Below are positions 45,201-53,209 of a stretch of 64,000 nt of DNA, in pieces (within the stretch, counting starts at the first letter, position 1; every line of letters begins with the position of its first letter). The notes under the pieces are model-generated. The model did not search any database. It was not told the DNA's origin and saw only the letters and a list, made by a program, of their open reading frames with translations. Source of the DNA: Arthrobacter sp. C2. Its GTDB lineage: Bacteria > Actinomycetota > Actinomycetes > Actinomycetales > Micrococcaceae. The position numbers were made by a program, and so were the translations under genes. The DNA lies in NCBI GenBank assembly GCA_024207135.1, contig CP042428.1, forward strand, positions 3,286,001-3,350,000, in the 5' to 3' direction.

Positions 45201-47716
45201 TGGGATACGACGCCGTGGGCAGGGTTGCCTCGCGCTACACCCCGGGCCGCGGCACCTCGCGTTTCGAGTACGACCTGGCCGGGAGGATGGTCCGGGCCGT
45301 TGATTCCTCTTTCGGTCGGCGCAAGTTCCGCTACGATGCGGCCGGCCAACTCATCGAGGCCGTCAACGGACTGGGCGGGGTGACCCGCTACGAATACGAT
45401 GCGCGCGGCCGCCTGGTCACCGTCACCGATCCGCTGGGCGCCACCACGCGCCGAGGCTACAACGAAGCCGACCAGGTCGTTGCCGAGACCGATCCACTGG
45501 GCCGGAGCACGACCGCGGGATTCGACCCGGCCGGGCGCCAGCTGTGGCAGTGCGATCCGGAGGGGCGGCGCACCGAATGGCACTACGACGAAGCCGGCCG
45601 CCAGGTCTGGCTGGGTGTCGACGGGCAGCAGCTGATGCAGGTCAGCCGCGATGCACGCTCCAGGACCGTGCGGATCTCCGACCGCACCCGGGAAGACGGG
45701 GCCGCGGTCGAGCAGTTGCTGCGCTTCAACCGGCGAGGGCAGCTCATCCAGCGGCTGCGCAACGGGGCCGGTCCGTCGTGGGAATACGACGCGGACGGCA
45801 ACCGCACCGCGATGGTCGACCCGCTGGGAACCCGCACCGAGTTCGGCCATGATGCCGCCGGGCGCGTGGTTGTCGTCAAGCATCCGGTCTTCGGCCGCAT
45901 TGCCTACGAGCGGGATGCCGCCGGGCGGATGGTCGGCGCTGTCGCCAGCGACGCGGTCCAAAACTGGGACTACGCCGAGGGTGCATTGGTGCGCCATACG
46001 ACGACCACCGTCGACGGGGTGACCGAGACCCTCATTCGCCGCGACGCCGACGGACGCATTGCCGCGATCCTGGCCGACGGCACCGAGACCCGCTTCTTTT
46101 ACGACGCCGCGTGCCAACTGGAACGTTCGGTCCGCGGGGATGGCGTGGTGTCCGAGTGGCGCTACGACCTTTCCGGCCGGCTGGTCGCAGAATCCGTTCA
46201 AGGGCTCGGCGCCGAGCTCGCCTATGACGCTGCGGGCCAGTTGCGTTCCCGCACCGACGCCGCCGGTGCCAGCACCTATGCCTACGACGGCTTGGGCCGC
46301 CGGACCGAGGCCGTTGCCCCCGATGGTTCGGTGCGGTCCTTCGAATGGTCCCCCGCGGGCTGGCTGGGTGCCGTGGCCACGGAGGATTCCGCCGGGGAAA
46401 CGTCCCGCAGCGAATTGTGGGTTGACGCCCTTGGCGAGCTGGCAGAGGTTGATGGCTCCGCGGTGTGGTGGGACTCTGCGGAGGTTGCCCCCCGCCTGAT
46501 GTCCGTGGGCGACCAGTCCGTGGTGGCACTGCCCGGCGGAGTGACAGCCGTCGGCGGCACGGTGCTCTCGGCCGGGTGGCGCAGTGCGCACCCGACGCAG
46601 GCGGGCAGCCCGTGGGGCATGGCAGCGGATGCGCTTCCGGGGATCCCCCCGGGGTTGGCCGTGGGCGCTTCCGGCGGATTGCAGGTGGCCGGGCTGGACT
46701 GGTTCGGCGCCCGCACCTACGACCCGTTGACGCGTGGGTTCCTGTCGGTTGATCCGCTGGATCCGGTGGCGGGTTCGGGCTGGGCCGGAAACCCGTATTC
46801 GTTTGCCGGCAACGACCCGTTGCATGCGATCGATCCGCTCGGCTTGCAGGCCGTGACCGAGGCGGAGCTGCAGGCGTACCGCGACGGCAACAATGGCGCC
46901 CTGGCCGCCGCCGGCGACTGGTGTGCTGACAACTGGGAGTATTTCGCAGGTGGCGCCATGGTGGTGGCCGGTGGGGTCCTCATGGCAACCGGTGTGGGTG
47001 GACCAGCGGGCATGATGCTCATTGGCGCCGGGGCCGACGTGATTATCCAAAAAGCCACGACGGGTGACGTCAACTGGGGCCAAACCGCCGTCATGGGGTT
47101 GGCCGGAGGATTGGGCGGCCTGGCCATGGCGGGGCGTCTTGGGTCGGCGGGGGTTACCGGGATCAAGGCTGCCGTAGGGGAAGGCATAGCCTCAGGCGCG
47201 GCTTCCGGTGGGACCGGAAACGCTTACAACTATGCCACTGGACCGGGGCCGCATACGGCGACTGGGTTCTTGGGCGCCACCGGAATGGGTCTACTTGGCG
47301 GTGGGGCCATGGGCGGTGCAGGAGCAGGCGTCGGTCATAAGATAGCGGGTCGACTCCTGGCGCCTCTGACGACGCGCCCCCAGGCCGACACCATCGTTAT
47401 GGGGCGCTGGATGGAAGGACGCGTAATACCATATGCGGATGCCCACGATTATGGTTACTACAACGCCACACCGCAGCGCGTTCATAATTTCTTTAAAGAT
47501 CACACCAGTGAAGCGTTCACGGAGAAGGTTGACTTAGCGTTCAATAAGGTTTGGATAAATGGGCAGATTAGACAAGGAAAAACGATCGTAGATATCGGGG
47601 AGTCGGGTCCCGCTCCGAGCGTGTACTACAACATGGAGCTTGAGTCCGTAAACGGCTACCCAAATTATGTCCAAGACACCCAGCGGCCCGTCCATTTGGG
47701 CAGGCTCTTGGGATGA
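42278..47716 (+). CDS. RHS-repeat polymorphic toxin with helical T7SS-type N-terminus
   Basis: An 1812-residue protein. Residues 1-125 are helical and charged, without a signal peptide, like WXG/LXG targeting domains of type VII effectors. A DUF6531-like RHS entry domain follows (DPVNTSTGNFLETEVDL near 290). Many YD repeats of GxxxxxxYDxxGRL type fill about 400-1470 and form the toxin-enclosing shell. The RHS core end is FGARTYDP, GFLSVDPLDP, NPYSFAGNDP and DPLGL near 1472-1525. The variable tip follows: a glycine-rich hydrophobic stretch, then a C-terminal toxin of about 120 residues with KTIVDIGESG and YYNMELE. The toxin class is not recognised. The last 350 bases are visibly lower in GC. 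The stop overlaps the immunity gene by four bases. Confidence 0.9.
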   Translation: MADLGVFDHDVVFDNGTADALISAFNLAALSIEEQSGSRSSLVATAGTEFKGHFSQFFADNARIASADATELAARLREAATGAKALKEEAHKENERRRLAREWKQRRDERQENVLLRKWDEFFGEEDPPVGPPAQEVSIQASAPVTGIRQTPAPGSGSNTGVSAARPSDLRSFATGSANLNTELAGRPAALRGHLADFASRCSYGSLHANGVVNGFDKWLEANDQDVAWALTIANAFAAAGGEGNVSRLADSALMAALAAQGVGATRRDIAIDAAFALGAPPTTGYSMDPVNTSTGNFLETEVDLGFAGAATALAATRTYNSLDERTGVFGLGWASVFDTRLELEDEGAWMVLADGRHLWFPRLGEGWDRADAESSWLAREILNDGVRAKYAAESAEVLVVRDNAGARWVFTTAGTWLSSDIGPGTAVLARRDAEGRISELAHERGRWVRTEFSGDRIAALAASDGRRMEFEYDGNGQLLSAAGPGGVRSYRWNDAGLIEAVTDAAGVEEVVNTYDGHGRVQTQVSAFGRVTRFAYLPGRLTVVSDADGTRSNAWIADARGRLVGIIDADDNRQSMSYDRYGNLVSATERDGSLTVHAYDRRGRKIRTLTPSGADITYGYDEADRPVTVVTESGATVHYEYADDSSRNPSLIIDPEGGRTQLHWREGLLEKVVDPVGVTLAFGHDAHGDLSTITNAFGNTATLHRDAAGRVTEAVSPGGARTTYRYDASGRLGSRRDADGALWKFEYAPGGALAVVTDPLGARTEMHYGPHGQLAKSVDPLGRAVTRSFDDFGLVTGVELPDGARWGFAHDALSRLTQVTDPAGHPWSREYNKNGELTAVVDPTGVRQQITADAASGTVTVQDAFERSSVRCDEFGRPVATERPDGSTELVTYDACGRPVELVDAEGGLTLLRRDAAGRVIEHRSPGGAVTGFEYDAAGRPAASIDPTGARTTLEYDADSRVVARVFPGGETERLGYDAVGRVASRYTPGRGTSRFEYDLAGRMVRAVDSSFGRRKFRYDAAGQLIEAVNGLGGVTRYEYDARGRLVTVTDPLGATTRRGYNEADQVVAETDPLGRSTTAGFDPAGRQLWQCDPEGRRTEWHYDEAGRQVWLGVDGQQLMQVSRDARSRTVRISDRTREDGAAVEQLLRFNRRGQLIQRLRNGAGPSWEYDADGNRTAMVDPLGTRTEFGHDAAGRVVVVKHPVFGRIAYERDAAGRMVGAVASDAVQNWDYAEGALVRHTTTTVDGVTETLIRRDADGRIAAILADGTETRFFYDAACQLERSVRGDGVVSEWRYDLSGRLVAESVQGLGAELAYDAAGQLRSRTDAAGASTYAYDGLGRRTEAVAPDGSVRSFEWSPAGWLGAVATEDSAGETSRSELWVDALGELAEVDGSAVWWDSAEVAPRLMSVGDQSVVALPGGVTAVGGTVLSAGWRSAHPTQAGSPWGMAADALPGIPPGLAVGASGGLQVAGLDWFGARTYDPLTRGFLSVDPLDPVAGSGWAGNPYSFAGNDPLHAIDPLGLQAVTEAELQAYRDGNNGALAAAGDWCADNWEYFAGGAMVVAGGVLMATGVGGPAGMMLIGAGADVIIQKATTGDVNWGQTAVMGLAGGLGGLAMAGRLGSAGVTGIKAAVGEGIASGAASGGTGNAYNYATGPGPHTATGFLGATGMGLLGGGAMGGAGAGVGHKIAGRLLAPLTTRPQADTIVMGRWMEGRVIPYADAHDYGYYNATPQRVHNFFKDHTSEAFTEKVDLAFNKVWINGQIRQGKTIVDIGESGPAPSVYYNMELESVNGYPNYVQDTQRPVHLGRLLG

Positions 47717-48642
47717 AAGAGCTAATTGTGAGTAGTCCAAGGTTTCGTGTCCGCCGGATATTCATCCCGGATATGCATCGTTCATCTGCGGCCGTGTATG
47801 AGGTGGAGGCCGTTCCACGGGGTGCGTCCATTCCGGCGTTCCGTCTGCGGACGCGGTTTCCGGCAGATGTCATGAGCGTGAAGCGGGAACCCGGAAGCAA
47901 GCTGGGTGCCTCGAACCTGATTGATGCGCAGGATGCGGCAAGGGTTGTCGAGGCAGCCGATCGCTCGGCTGGCAGGCGTTGGCCCTTGTGGGCCATGCGT
48001 GCCAAGCGCGAGGAACAGGGGCCGTGGCGCGGGTTGGATGGAGATGATGCCGAACCCCTATGGCCCGATTCGGACGATGCGACGCGTGCCGATCTCATGC
48101 AGTGCCAATGGGTGGCCGAGTGGTTCAGCCGTCTTTTGGGCGAGTCGAGGGTCTTGGATGTGTATTCGCTTCTTGGCCAGGGTCTTGCGGGTCCTGCCAT
48201 GGGGCGGCTCATTTCGGTGTCGGTCGACCAGAATTTGTCGGTTCCGCGCAGGTATGCGGTCGCGCTGGACCGAATGGCGCGGCGGTTTGGGGTTGCGGAG
48301 AGTGAGGTCTCTTCCTTGTGGGCCCTGGTTCCTGAATCGGACGACGTGAGCTCGTGGTCCGGGCTACTTCCTGTCCCGCGGGTGAGGGCGCGCTGGGTGG
48401 GCGCTGGTTCCGAGCAGATGGTGGAAATCGAATTCACGCCAATTCGTGCGTCGGTTCCGGAATGGACGGTGCTGAAAAGGTGCCCTTCGGGTTGGGCCCC
48501 TGGGCCGAACGAGGCCCACAAGCTGATCGGCGAGTTGCTCGATCGGGACTTCGCGAGCAGCATCATCAGCGGCATCGCGGACGACCAGTTTGCCCCGGTC
48601 CATCGGTGGCAGTCTCTATACCCCCAAGACGAACTGAGCTGA
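47713..48642 (+). CDS. Candidate immunity protein for the RHS toxin
   Basis: A 309-residue cytoplasmic protein of no recognised family. The ATG overlaps the toxin stop (ATGA), the classic position for the cognate immunity gene. It is Trp- and Arg-rich and mixed alpha/beta by eye, with no signal peptide or membrane helix. Its C-terminal 37 residues (from GELLDRDFASSI) recur in a decayed copy at 49036-49149, showing that this immunity family was duplicated locally. At 309 residues it is larger than most immunity proteins. Assignment rests on position. Confidence 0.65.
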   Translation: MKELIVSSPRFRVRRIFIPDMHRSSAAVYEVEAVPRGASIPAFRLRTRFPADVMSVKREPGSKLGASNLIDAQDAARVVEAADRSAGRRWPLWAMRAKREEQGPWRGLDGDDAEPLWPDSDDATRADLMQCQWVAEWFSRLLGESRVLDVYSLLGQGLAGPAMGRLISVSVDQNLSVPRRYAVALDRMARRFGVAESEVSSLWALVPESDDVSSWSGLLPVPRVRARWVGAGSEQMVEIEFTPIRASVPEWTVLKRCPSGWAPGPNEAHKLIGELLDRDFASSIISGIADDQFAPVHRWQSLYPQDELS

Positions 48643-48739
48643 TTGGACGTTTCCATCGGGCTTGGGCTGCCGAGGACTTCGGCGATTACGCCGCGGAATG
48701 GTGCATCCGGTGCAACTAGTGCGATCGACAAGCCCATTC

Positions 48740-49078
48740 ATGATCGCTTCGAACATCACATGCGGCCGGACTGGCGGCGGCGATGCCCGAGGCCACATGG
48801 TGGTCTACTACTATCCGGGTACGAGGAAAGAAGACTCCTGGAGCATCCTGACAACACCGGGTGCTGAGTCGGGCAGCACCGACGTTGTTATTGGCGAGCT
48901 GAAGGGATCGTGCACCTTCGAGGAAACTTCACGCCGGGAGGCAGCCGTTGCTGCCGCACGGTATTTTGCGGAGAACGGTGAAGCGGATCCGAACCCGACA
49001 TGGTTCACCTCGCCGGAGGTATATGATCGGCGGCCATGGTCGGCGAGTTGCTCGATCGGGACTTCGCGAGCAGCATGA
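48740..49078 (+). CDS. Small orphan ORF, possible Imm1-like immunity fragment
   Basis: A 112-codon frame. Residues 20-90 (HMVVYYYPGTRKEDSW, then REAAVAAARYFAENGEADPNPTWF) resemble the C-terminal half of Imm1-type immunity proteins, in which a YYY strand is followed by a helix ending in a Pro-x-x-x-Trp motif. The last 15 codons run out of frame through the duplicated immunity fragment, so the natural end is lost. The ribosome binding site is poor. It is likely a remnant or weakly expressed orphan immunity gene. The family assignment is tentative. Confidence 0.4.
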   Translation: MIASNITCGRTGGGDARGHMVVYYYPGTRKEDSWSILTTPGAESGSTDVVIGELKGSCTFEETSRREAAVAAARYFAENGEADPNPTWFTSPEVYDRRPWSASCSIGTSRAA

Positions 49079-49149
49079 TTGACGGCATCGCGGACGACCG
49101 TTTTGCCTCGGTCCCTCGGTGGCAGTCTCTATACTCCGCGACGAATTGA
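49036..49149 (+). pseudogene. Decayed copy of the immunity gene 3' end
   Basis: The sequence from 49040 repeats 48527 onward with few changes: the first 37 bases are identical, and later blocks such as GACGGCATCGCGGACGACC and GGTGGCAGTCTCTATAC match. Translated, it reads GELLDRDFASSMIDGIADDR and ends SLYSATN-stop, against SLYPQDELS-stop in the intact gene. Only the last 37 codons remain, so this is the scar of a second immunity gene. Confidence 0.8.
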
Positions 49150-49160
49150 GCTGGCCCAGC

Positions 49161-49289
49161 ATGAAGGCCGCTGTGGGCCGGATCCAGGCCAGGAAGCTGG
49201 GCCTTGGCTTGATCGAGACATTGGACAGCCTTCATCCCGTGGCCAAGCCCAATGAAAAAAAGTTCGCTGCGCTCGGGGCGGCACTTTAA
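49161..49289 (+). other. Short 42-codon frame in the immunity remnant region
   Basis: An open frame of 42 codons beginning MKAAVGRIQARKLGLG and ending ALGAAL. It has coding-like composition but no clear ribosome binding site and no recognisable domain. It follows the decayed immunity copy by 11 bases and may be the tail of another lost immunity or toxin module. Confidence 0.25.
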
Positions 49290-49559
49290 GAGATTCGGAA
49301 AACTAAGCATCGGGCGAGCCTGATGCGGCAAATTCCTTCTGGTTATTCGTCGGCGACGAACCGACTTTAGTGAGCCAGAATCCCTCGGCCCGGGTCCCTG
49401 TGAAGCCGTTGCCAAATCGTGACTGGTGGAAACCCGTTCGGTGCCATAGATTGATCTCCAACGTCGTTGTCGCACCACACTTCAATAGGGATCTGACCGC
49501 TGGTTTCTTGGTGTTGATTCCTGCTTTCACCGCATTGGCCCTGGGACAGGAACGCACAA
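49290..49559. other. Intergenic region upstream of the surface protein
   Basis: About 270 bases of lower GC with no convincing gene. It presumably holds the promoter of the surface-protein gene. An open frame beginning GTG at 49370 overlaps that gene out of frame and is not credible. Confidence 0.4.
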
Positions 49560-50693
49560 ATGACAAAGAATCTCCGCACCGCGCTGCTCGCCACCGCTGT
49601 GGCCTCCGGGTTGCTGCTCAACTCGGCCCCCGCGCAAGCGCAGATCCTCGAGGGCGAGGCTGAACCAACGCAAGGTGCGGTGACCGAAAGCATCCAAAAA
49701 CCCACCGTGTCCGTTGCTGAAACCGCCGACGAAGAACCGAATCCGGCGACCGCGCCGGACCTTGGCGTTGCTGCCGCGGAAAACCAGGAAGCGGTTGGCG
49801 TCGAAGCCGTCCAAGACGAATCCCAAGTCGATGCCCAGCAGGCCTCCCCGGGAAGCGACTCGGCCTCGGAGCCGTCTGAAACACCGGTTTCGCCAGATGG
49901 CGATGCGGTTGAGACCCCCGACGGCGTTGCCGTATCCGAAACCCTGGGCACCGGTCCGGTCACCGACACCGATTCGGACGGCACTACGGGTCTCGCGACT
50001 GCACCTGCCGTGGAGCCGACGCCAACCGGACCGACATCCACGCAGTCCGAGGGATCCGGAGGGCCCGAAAGCGAAGTAGGCGATGCTACCGAGGTTGAGG
50101 GTGACGTCGTTGATCTGCCGTGGTGGCTCAAGGGAATCGAGATCCCGGAAGGCGCGGAAAACTGGACCGATGCCCAGTGGGAGGACTTCATCATGCAGGT
50201 CGCCCAAGAGCTCGAGAACGAGCCTGCTTTCCAGGACCTCGATTCCATCATTGGAGAACTCGTTGAGCATGGCCGTGAAACGGATCTTGACGCGCTCTAC
50301 GGGCACTTGCTATGGATGTTCGACGGCAACGAAGCCGCCGCACAGGAAGCATTTGAGGAGATCGTCTTCGGGTTGATCGAGAGCGGCGTGGTGGATGCCG
50401 GGATCCTCGATCCGAAGGAATCGGGGTCGCCCGAACCGTCAGCGAGGCCGGAACCGACGGAGCCCGCCGAAATCCCCAAGCCAGAGATCAAGCCCGCTGG
50501 CACGGTCACCAAGCCGGTCTTGGACCAGAAGCCGATCGTCAAGGCCGTCCTCAAACCGATCGTGAGTTCCCGGACCGGCGAGTTGGCCGAGACCGGATCC
50601 AGCGATGTATTGGTCTACGCCGGGGCGGGTGCCGCAATGCTCCTGCTCGGTGCCTTCGCGCTGCGAATGCGCAGGAAGCCCCGGGCCCACTAA
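49560..50693 (+). CDS. LAETG-anchored acidic surface protein
   Basis: A 377-residue exported protein. The signal peptide is residues 1-28 (probable cleavage after AQA). Residues 30-185 are acidic low-complexity. A small helical region at about 195-290 (WLKGIEIPEGAENW, then DLDALYGHLLWMFDGN) is the only folded-looking part. A Pro-rich linker leads to the sorting signal LAETG near residue 342, a hydrophobic helix and an RRK-containing tail. LAxTG is the class E sortase motif of high-GC Gram-positives. No sortase gene is in the window. It lies at the distal end of the RHS/immunity stretch; a functional link is unproven. Confidence 0.82.
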   Translation: MTKNLRTALLATAVASGLLLNSAPAQAQILEGEAEPTQGAVTESIQKPTVSVAETADEEPNPATAPDLGVAAAENQEAVGVEAVQDESQVDAQQASPGSDSASEPSETPVSPDGDAVETPDGVAVSETLGTGPVTDTDSDGTTGLATAPAVEPTPTGPTSTQSEGSGGPESEVGDATEVEGDVVDLPWWLKGIEIPEGAENWTDAQWEDFIMQVAQELENEPAFQDLDSIIGELVEHGRETDLDALYGHLLWMFDGNEAAAQEAFEEIVFGLIESGVVDAGILDPKESGSPEPSARPEPTEPAEIPKPEIKPAGTVTKPVLDQKPIVKAVLKPIVSSRTGELAETGSSDVLVYAGAGAAMLLLGAFALRMRRKPRAH

Positions 50694-50731
50694 GCGTTTC
50701 ATTTTGGACCGACGCGTGACACGATTCGGCT

Positions 50732-51160
50732 ATGACACAGTTTCAGGCTTTGGATACTCAGGAGCTGATTCACCTCTCGGTGACACGGGTGTGGGAACTA
50801 CTCACCGACTGGGTTGCGGCCCCGAAGTGGATGCCTGGCGTCGACTCCATGGAACCGGAACAAATCACCAGCCCCGGTGCGGTGCTTGACTACCGCTCCG
50901 GGACCCACGAACGCCAGTTGCTCATCACGGAGCTGCACGAAGAGCGGGTCATTGCCCTGTCCTCCGGCGGCGGAGACATCAGCGTGCTCTACCGCTACGA
51001 GCTCACCGAGGAATCCGAGCAAACGCGCGTCCGGTTGACCATCAGCGTGGACGCGGCCGAGGAATTGCGGGACGAGGTCGGGGACCTGCTGGCCGCCATC
51101 GCAGGTTCCGAGGCCGGTACCTTGAAGTCGTTGCGTTCCTATGCGGAGGCAGCCCCGTAA
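50732..51160 (+). CDS. SRPBCC-family protein
   Basis: A 142-residue START/SRPBCC-like protein (polyketide cyclase type). It begins with the usual strand and helix (ELIHLSVTRVWELLTDW) followed by the family Trp-Met-Pro-Gly (APKWMPGVDSM). It ends in a long C-terminal helix (AGTLKSLRSYAEAA). Such proteins bind hydrophobic ligands in a deep pocket. The ligand is unknown, and the gene stands alone, facing the Lrp gene. Confidence 0.75.
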   Translation: MTQFQALDTQELIHLSVTRVWELLTDWVAAPKWMPGVDSMEPEQITSPGAVLDYRSGTHERQLLITELHEERVIALSSGGGDISVLYRYELTEESEQTRVRLTISVDAAEELRDEVGDLLAAIAGSEAGTLKSLRSYAEAAP

Positions 51161-51188
51161 CGACGTGCCAGGCCTCGCCCAGCAGGTG

Positions 51189-51689
51189 TCAGTTCGGGTT
51201 GGCGGCGGAAAGATGCTCGAAGACGATGTTGGTTTGCGTCGACGAGAACGCGGGGTTTGCACCGAGGTTCCCGGCCACGAAATCCCGCAGGGACTCGATG
51301 GAATCGGTGACGACATGGACCAGGATGTCCGGTGTCCCGCCAAGCACAAACACGTCCTGGACCTCGGGAAGCCCACGCAGGGTGCGTGCCGAATCCAGCA
51401 TGGCGTCGCGTGCCTCGGACCGAACCACCACCGATATCATTGCGGCAATGCGCAGGCCCAGCTTGGCGGGATCGACATCTGCATGAAACCCGCGGATCAC
51501 CCCGGCATCCTGCAACGCCCGGACGCGGCCCAGGCACGTGGACGGGGCAACCCCTGCGCGCGAGGCCAGAAGGTTGTTGGGGATGCGCGCGTCCGCGCTG
51601 AGCTCGCGAAGGATCCGCAGGTCGACATCATCGAGGCGAACAGCGTTCTGCCAGCTGGTGTGGTTCTTGATGGAACCAGAATTTAGCAC
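51189..51689 (-). CDS. Lrp/AsnC-family regulator, probable regulator of kynureninase
   Basis: A 166-residue Lrp/AsnC protein. The N-terminal helix-turn-helix is LDDVDLRILRELSADARIPN through GVAPSTCLGRVRALQDAGVI. The C-terminal RAM ligand-binding domain includes PEVQDVFVLGGTPDILVHV. GTG at 51689 with AGGAG six bases upstream. It is divergent from kynU. KynR of Pseudomonas, an Lrp-type activator responding to kynurenine, is the known precedent, so a kynurenine- or anthranilate-responsive role is likely. Confidence 0.86.
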   Translation of the reverse strand: MLNSGSIKNHTSWQNAVRLDDVDLRILRELSADARIPNNLLASRAGVAPSTCLGRVRALQDAGVIRGFHADVDPAKLGLRIAAMISVVVRSEARDAMLDSARTLRGLPEVQDVFVLGGTPDILVHVVTDSIESLRDFVAGNLGANPAFSSTQTNIVFEHLSAANPN

Positions 51690-51834
51690 GGAAAACTCCT
51701 GAGGTTTTGGGCACTTGTTCAGTGCCCTATCTAGTGCACCATGAATAATTCTATGATGGGCATTGCCCGTCGTTGTTCGCCGAGCGATGGCAGGGACCCC
51801 GGCACGCATTCCAGAAAGGCCATCGAACCCCACC
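51690..51834. promoter_or_regulatory. Lrp-kynU divergent promoter with short palindromes
   Basis: The 145-base region contains inverted GTGC/GCAC arms around AGTGCCCTATCTAGTGCACC and, near 51760, GGGCATTGCCC. Both are suitable for binding by the adjacent Lrp-type regulator. Promoter boxes were not fixed. Confidence 0.4.
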
Positions 51835-53121
51835 ATGAGCACTCCCACCCAAACGGACCGCGCAAGTCTCCAAGCAGCGGATGCAACTGACCCGTTGGCC
51901 TCGTTCAAGGATCGCTTCTCCCTCCCCGAGGGGCTGATCTACCTCGATGGAAACTCACTGGGCCCGATGCCGCTCGGTGCCGCCGAACGTGCGGCCGAGG
52001 TCATCAACAACGAATGGGCCCACGGCCTGATCCGTTCCTGGAACACCGCCGGGTGGTTCGAGATGCCCAGCAGGCTGGGTGACAAGCTGGCCCGGATCAT
52101 CGGCGGAAACGACGGCGAAACCGTTGTCACCGACACCACCAGCCTGAACCTGTTCAAGGCCCTGGCCTCGGCGGTGCGCATCCAGCAGCAGGACGCCCCG
52201 ACAAGACGCGTGATCCTGACCGAACGCGACAACTTCCCCACCGACATCTACATTGCCGAAGGGATCAGCGACTTCCTGAACTCGGTCAACGCCGATACCA
52301 ACGAGCACTACGAGGTGCGCCTGATCGACGAGAACCTGACCCTGGAGCAGGCCCTGGACGATTCGGTGGCAGTGCTGGCCCTCTCCCACGTCAACTACCG
52401 CACCGGGGCCATGTGGGACATGGACGCCGTCACCGCCGCGGCGCACGCGGCCGGTGCCCTGGTCATCTGGGACCTGGCCCATGCCGCAGGAGCCGTACCG
52501 GTGGACCTCAACGGCGCCGACGCCGACTACGCCGTGGGCTGCACCTACAAGTACCTCAACGGCGGCCCGGGCTCCCCGGCCTTCATCTGGGTCAACGAGC
52601 GCCACCAGGGCCGATTCTGGCAACCGCTGACCGGCTGGTGGTCCCACGCCGCACCCTTCGAAATGGCCGACAGCTACACCGCCGCCAACGACGTGCGCCG
52701 CTTCCTGTGCGGCACCCAGCCCATCACCTCCATGGCCATGGTCGAATGCGGGCTGGACGTGGCCCTGGAAGCCGACATCGAGCTGGTGCGTGCCAAGTCC
52801 CTCGCGCTGGCAGACCTGTTCATTGCCCTGGTGCGCGAGCGTTGCGGCGAGTTTGGGCTCGAGCTGGTCACCCCCGAGATCCATGCCGAGCGCGGCAGCC
52901 ACGTCAGCTTCCGCCACCCCGAGGGCTACGCGATCATCCAGGCGCTGACCGACCGCGGTGTCATCGGAGACTACCGCGAACCCGAGGTGCTGCGCTTTGG
53001 CCTCACCCCGCTGTACCTTTCCTACACCGATATCTGGGACGCCGTGGAGATCCTGCGGGACGTCCTGGAGACCCGTGCCTGGGATGTTCCGGCCTACCGC
53101 ACGCGCCACGCCGTGACGTAG
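51835..53121 (+). CDS. kynU: Kynureninase
   Basis: A 428-residue PLP enzyme that hydrolyses L-kynurenine to anthranilate and alanine. [12 protein letters not shown] at the start, [28 protein letters not shown] and the PLP Lys in [16 protein letters not shown] are kynureninase signatures. [12 protein letters not shown] and [11 protein letters not shown] near the end bind the substrate. The start is taken at ATG 51835; in-frame ATGs further upstream would add sequence unlike the family. No tryptophan dioxygenase or formamidase is in the window. Confidence 0.94.
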   Translation: MSTPTQTDRASLQAADATDPLASFKDRFSLPEGLIYLDGNSLGPMPLGAAERAAEVINNEWAHGLIRSWNTAGWFEMPSRLGDKLARIIGGNDGETVVTDTTSLNLFKALASAVRIQQQDAPTRRVILTERDNFPTDIYIAEGISDFLNSVNADTNEHYEVRLIDENLTLEQALDDSVAVLALSHVNYRTGAMWDMDAVTAAAHAAGALVIWDLAHAAGAVPVDLNGADADYAVGCTYKYLNGGPGSPAFIWVNERHQGRFWQPLTGWWSHAAPFEMADSYTAANDVRRFLCGTQPITSMAMVECGLDVALEADIELVRAKSLALADLFIALVRERCGEFGLELVTPEIHAERGSHVSFRHPEGYAIIQALTDRGVIGDYREPEVLRFGLTPLYLSYTDIWDAVEILRDVLETRAWDVPAYRTRHAVT

Positions 53122-53165
53122 GGGCCTTGCCGGCGCCCGCCTTTTGGCGGCCGCCGCGGCCGTGA

Positions 53166-53209
53166 TGTCCCGGTGCCCGGGGAGCGCAAGATCCTCGGGC
53201 ACCGGGACA
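53166..53209 (+). terminator. Terminator hairpin after kynU
   Basis: TGTCCCGGTGCCCG pairs with CGGGCACCGGGACA at the far end of a roughly 15-base loop. There is no T-run. Confidence 0.75.

Noticed and set aside
43600-46850. Regularly repeated short motifs, considered as a CRISPR-like or DNA repeat array
   Set aside because: The periodicity is in the protein (YD repeats); the DNA units are diverged and in frame, without direct repeats and spacers.
43964-47083. A 1039-codon open frame antisense to the RHS toxin
   Set aside because: It mirrors the YD repeats on the other strand and has no start signal or recognisable domain.
49370-49663. A 97-codon frame beginning at GTG 49370
   Set aside because: It overlaps the well-supported signal peptide of the surface protein in another frame and has no domain.
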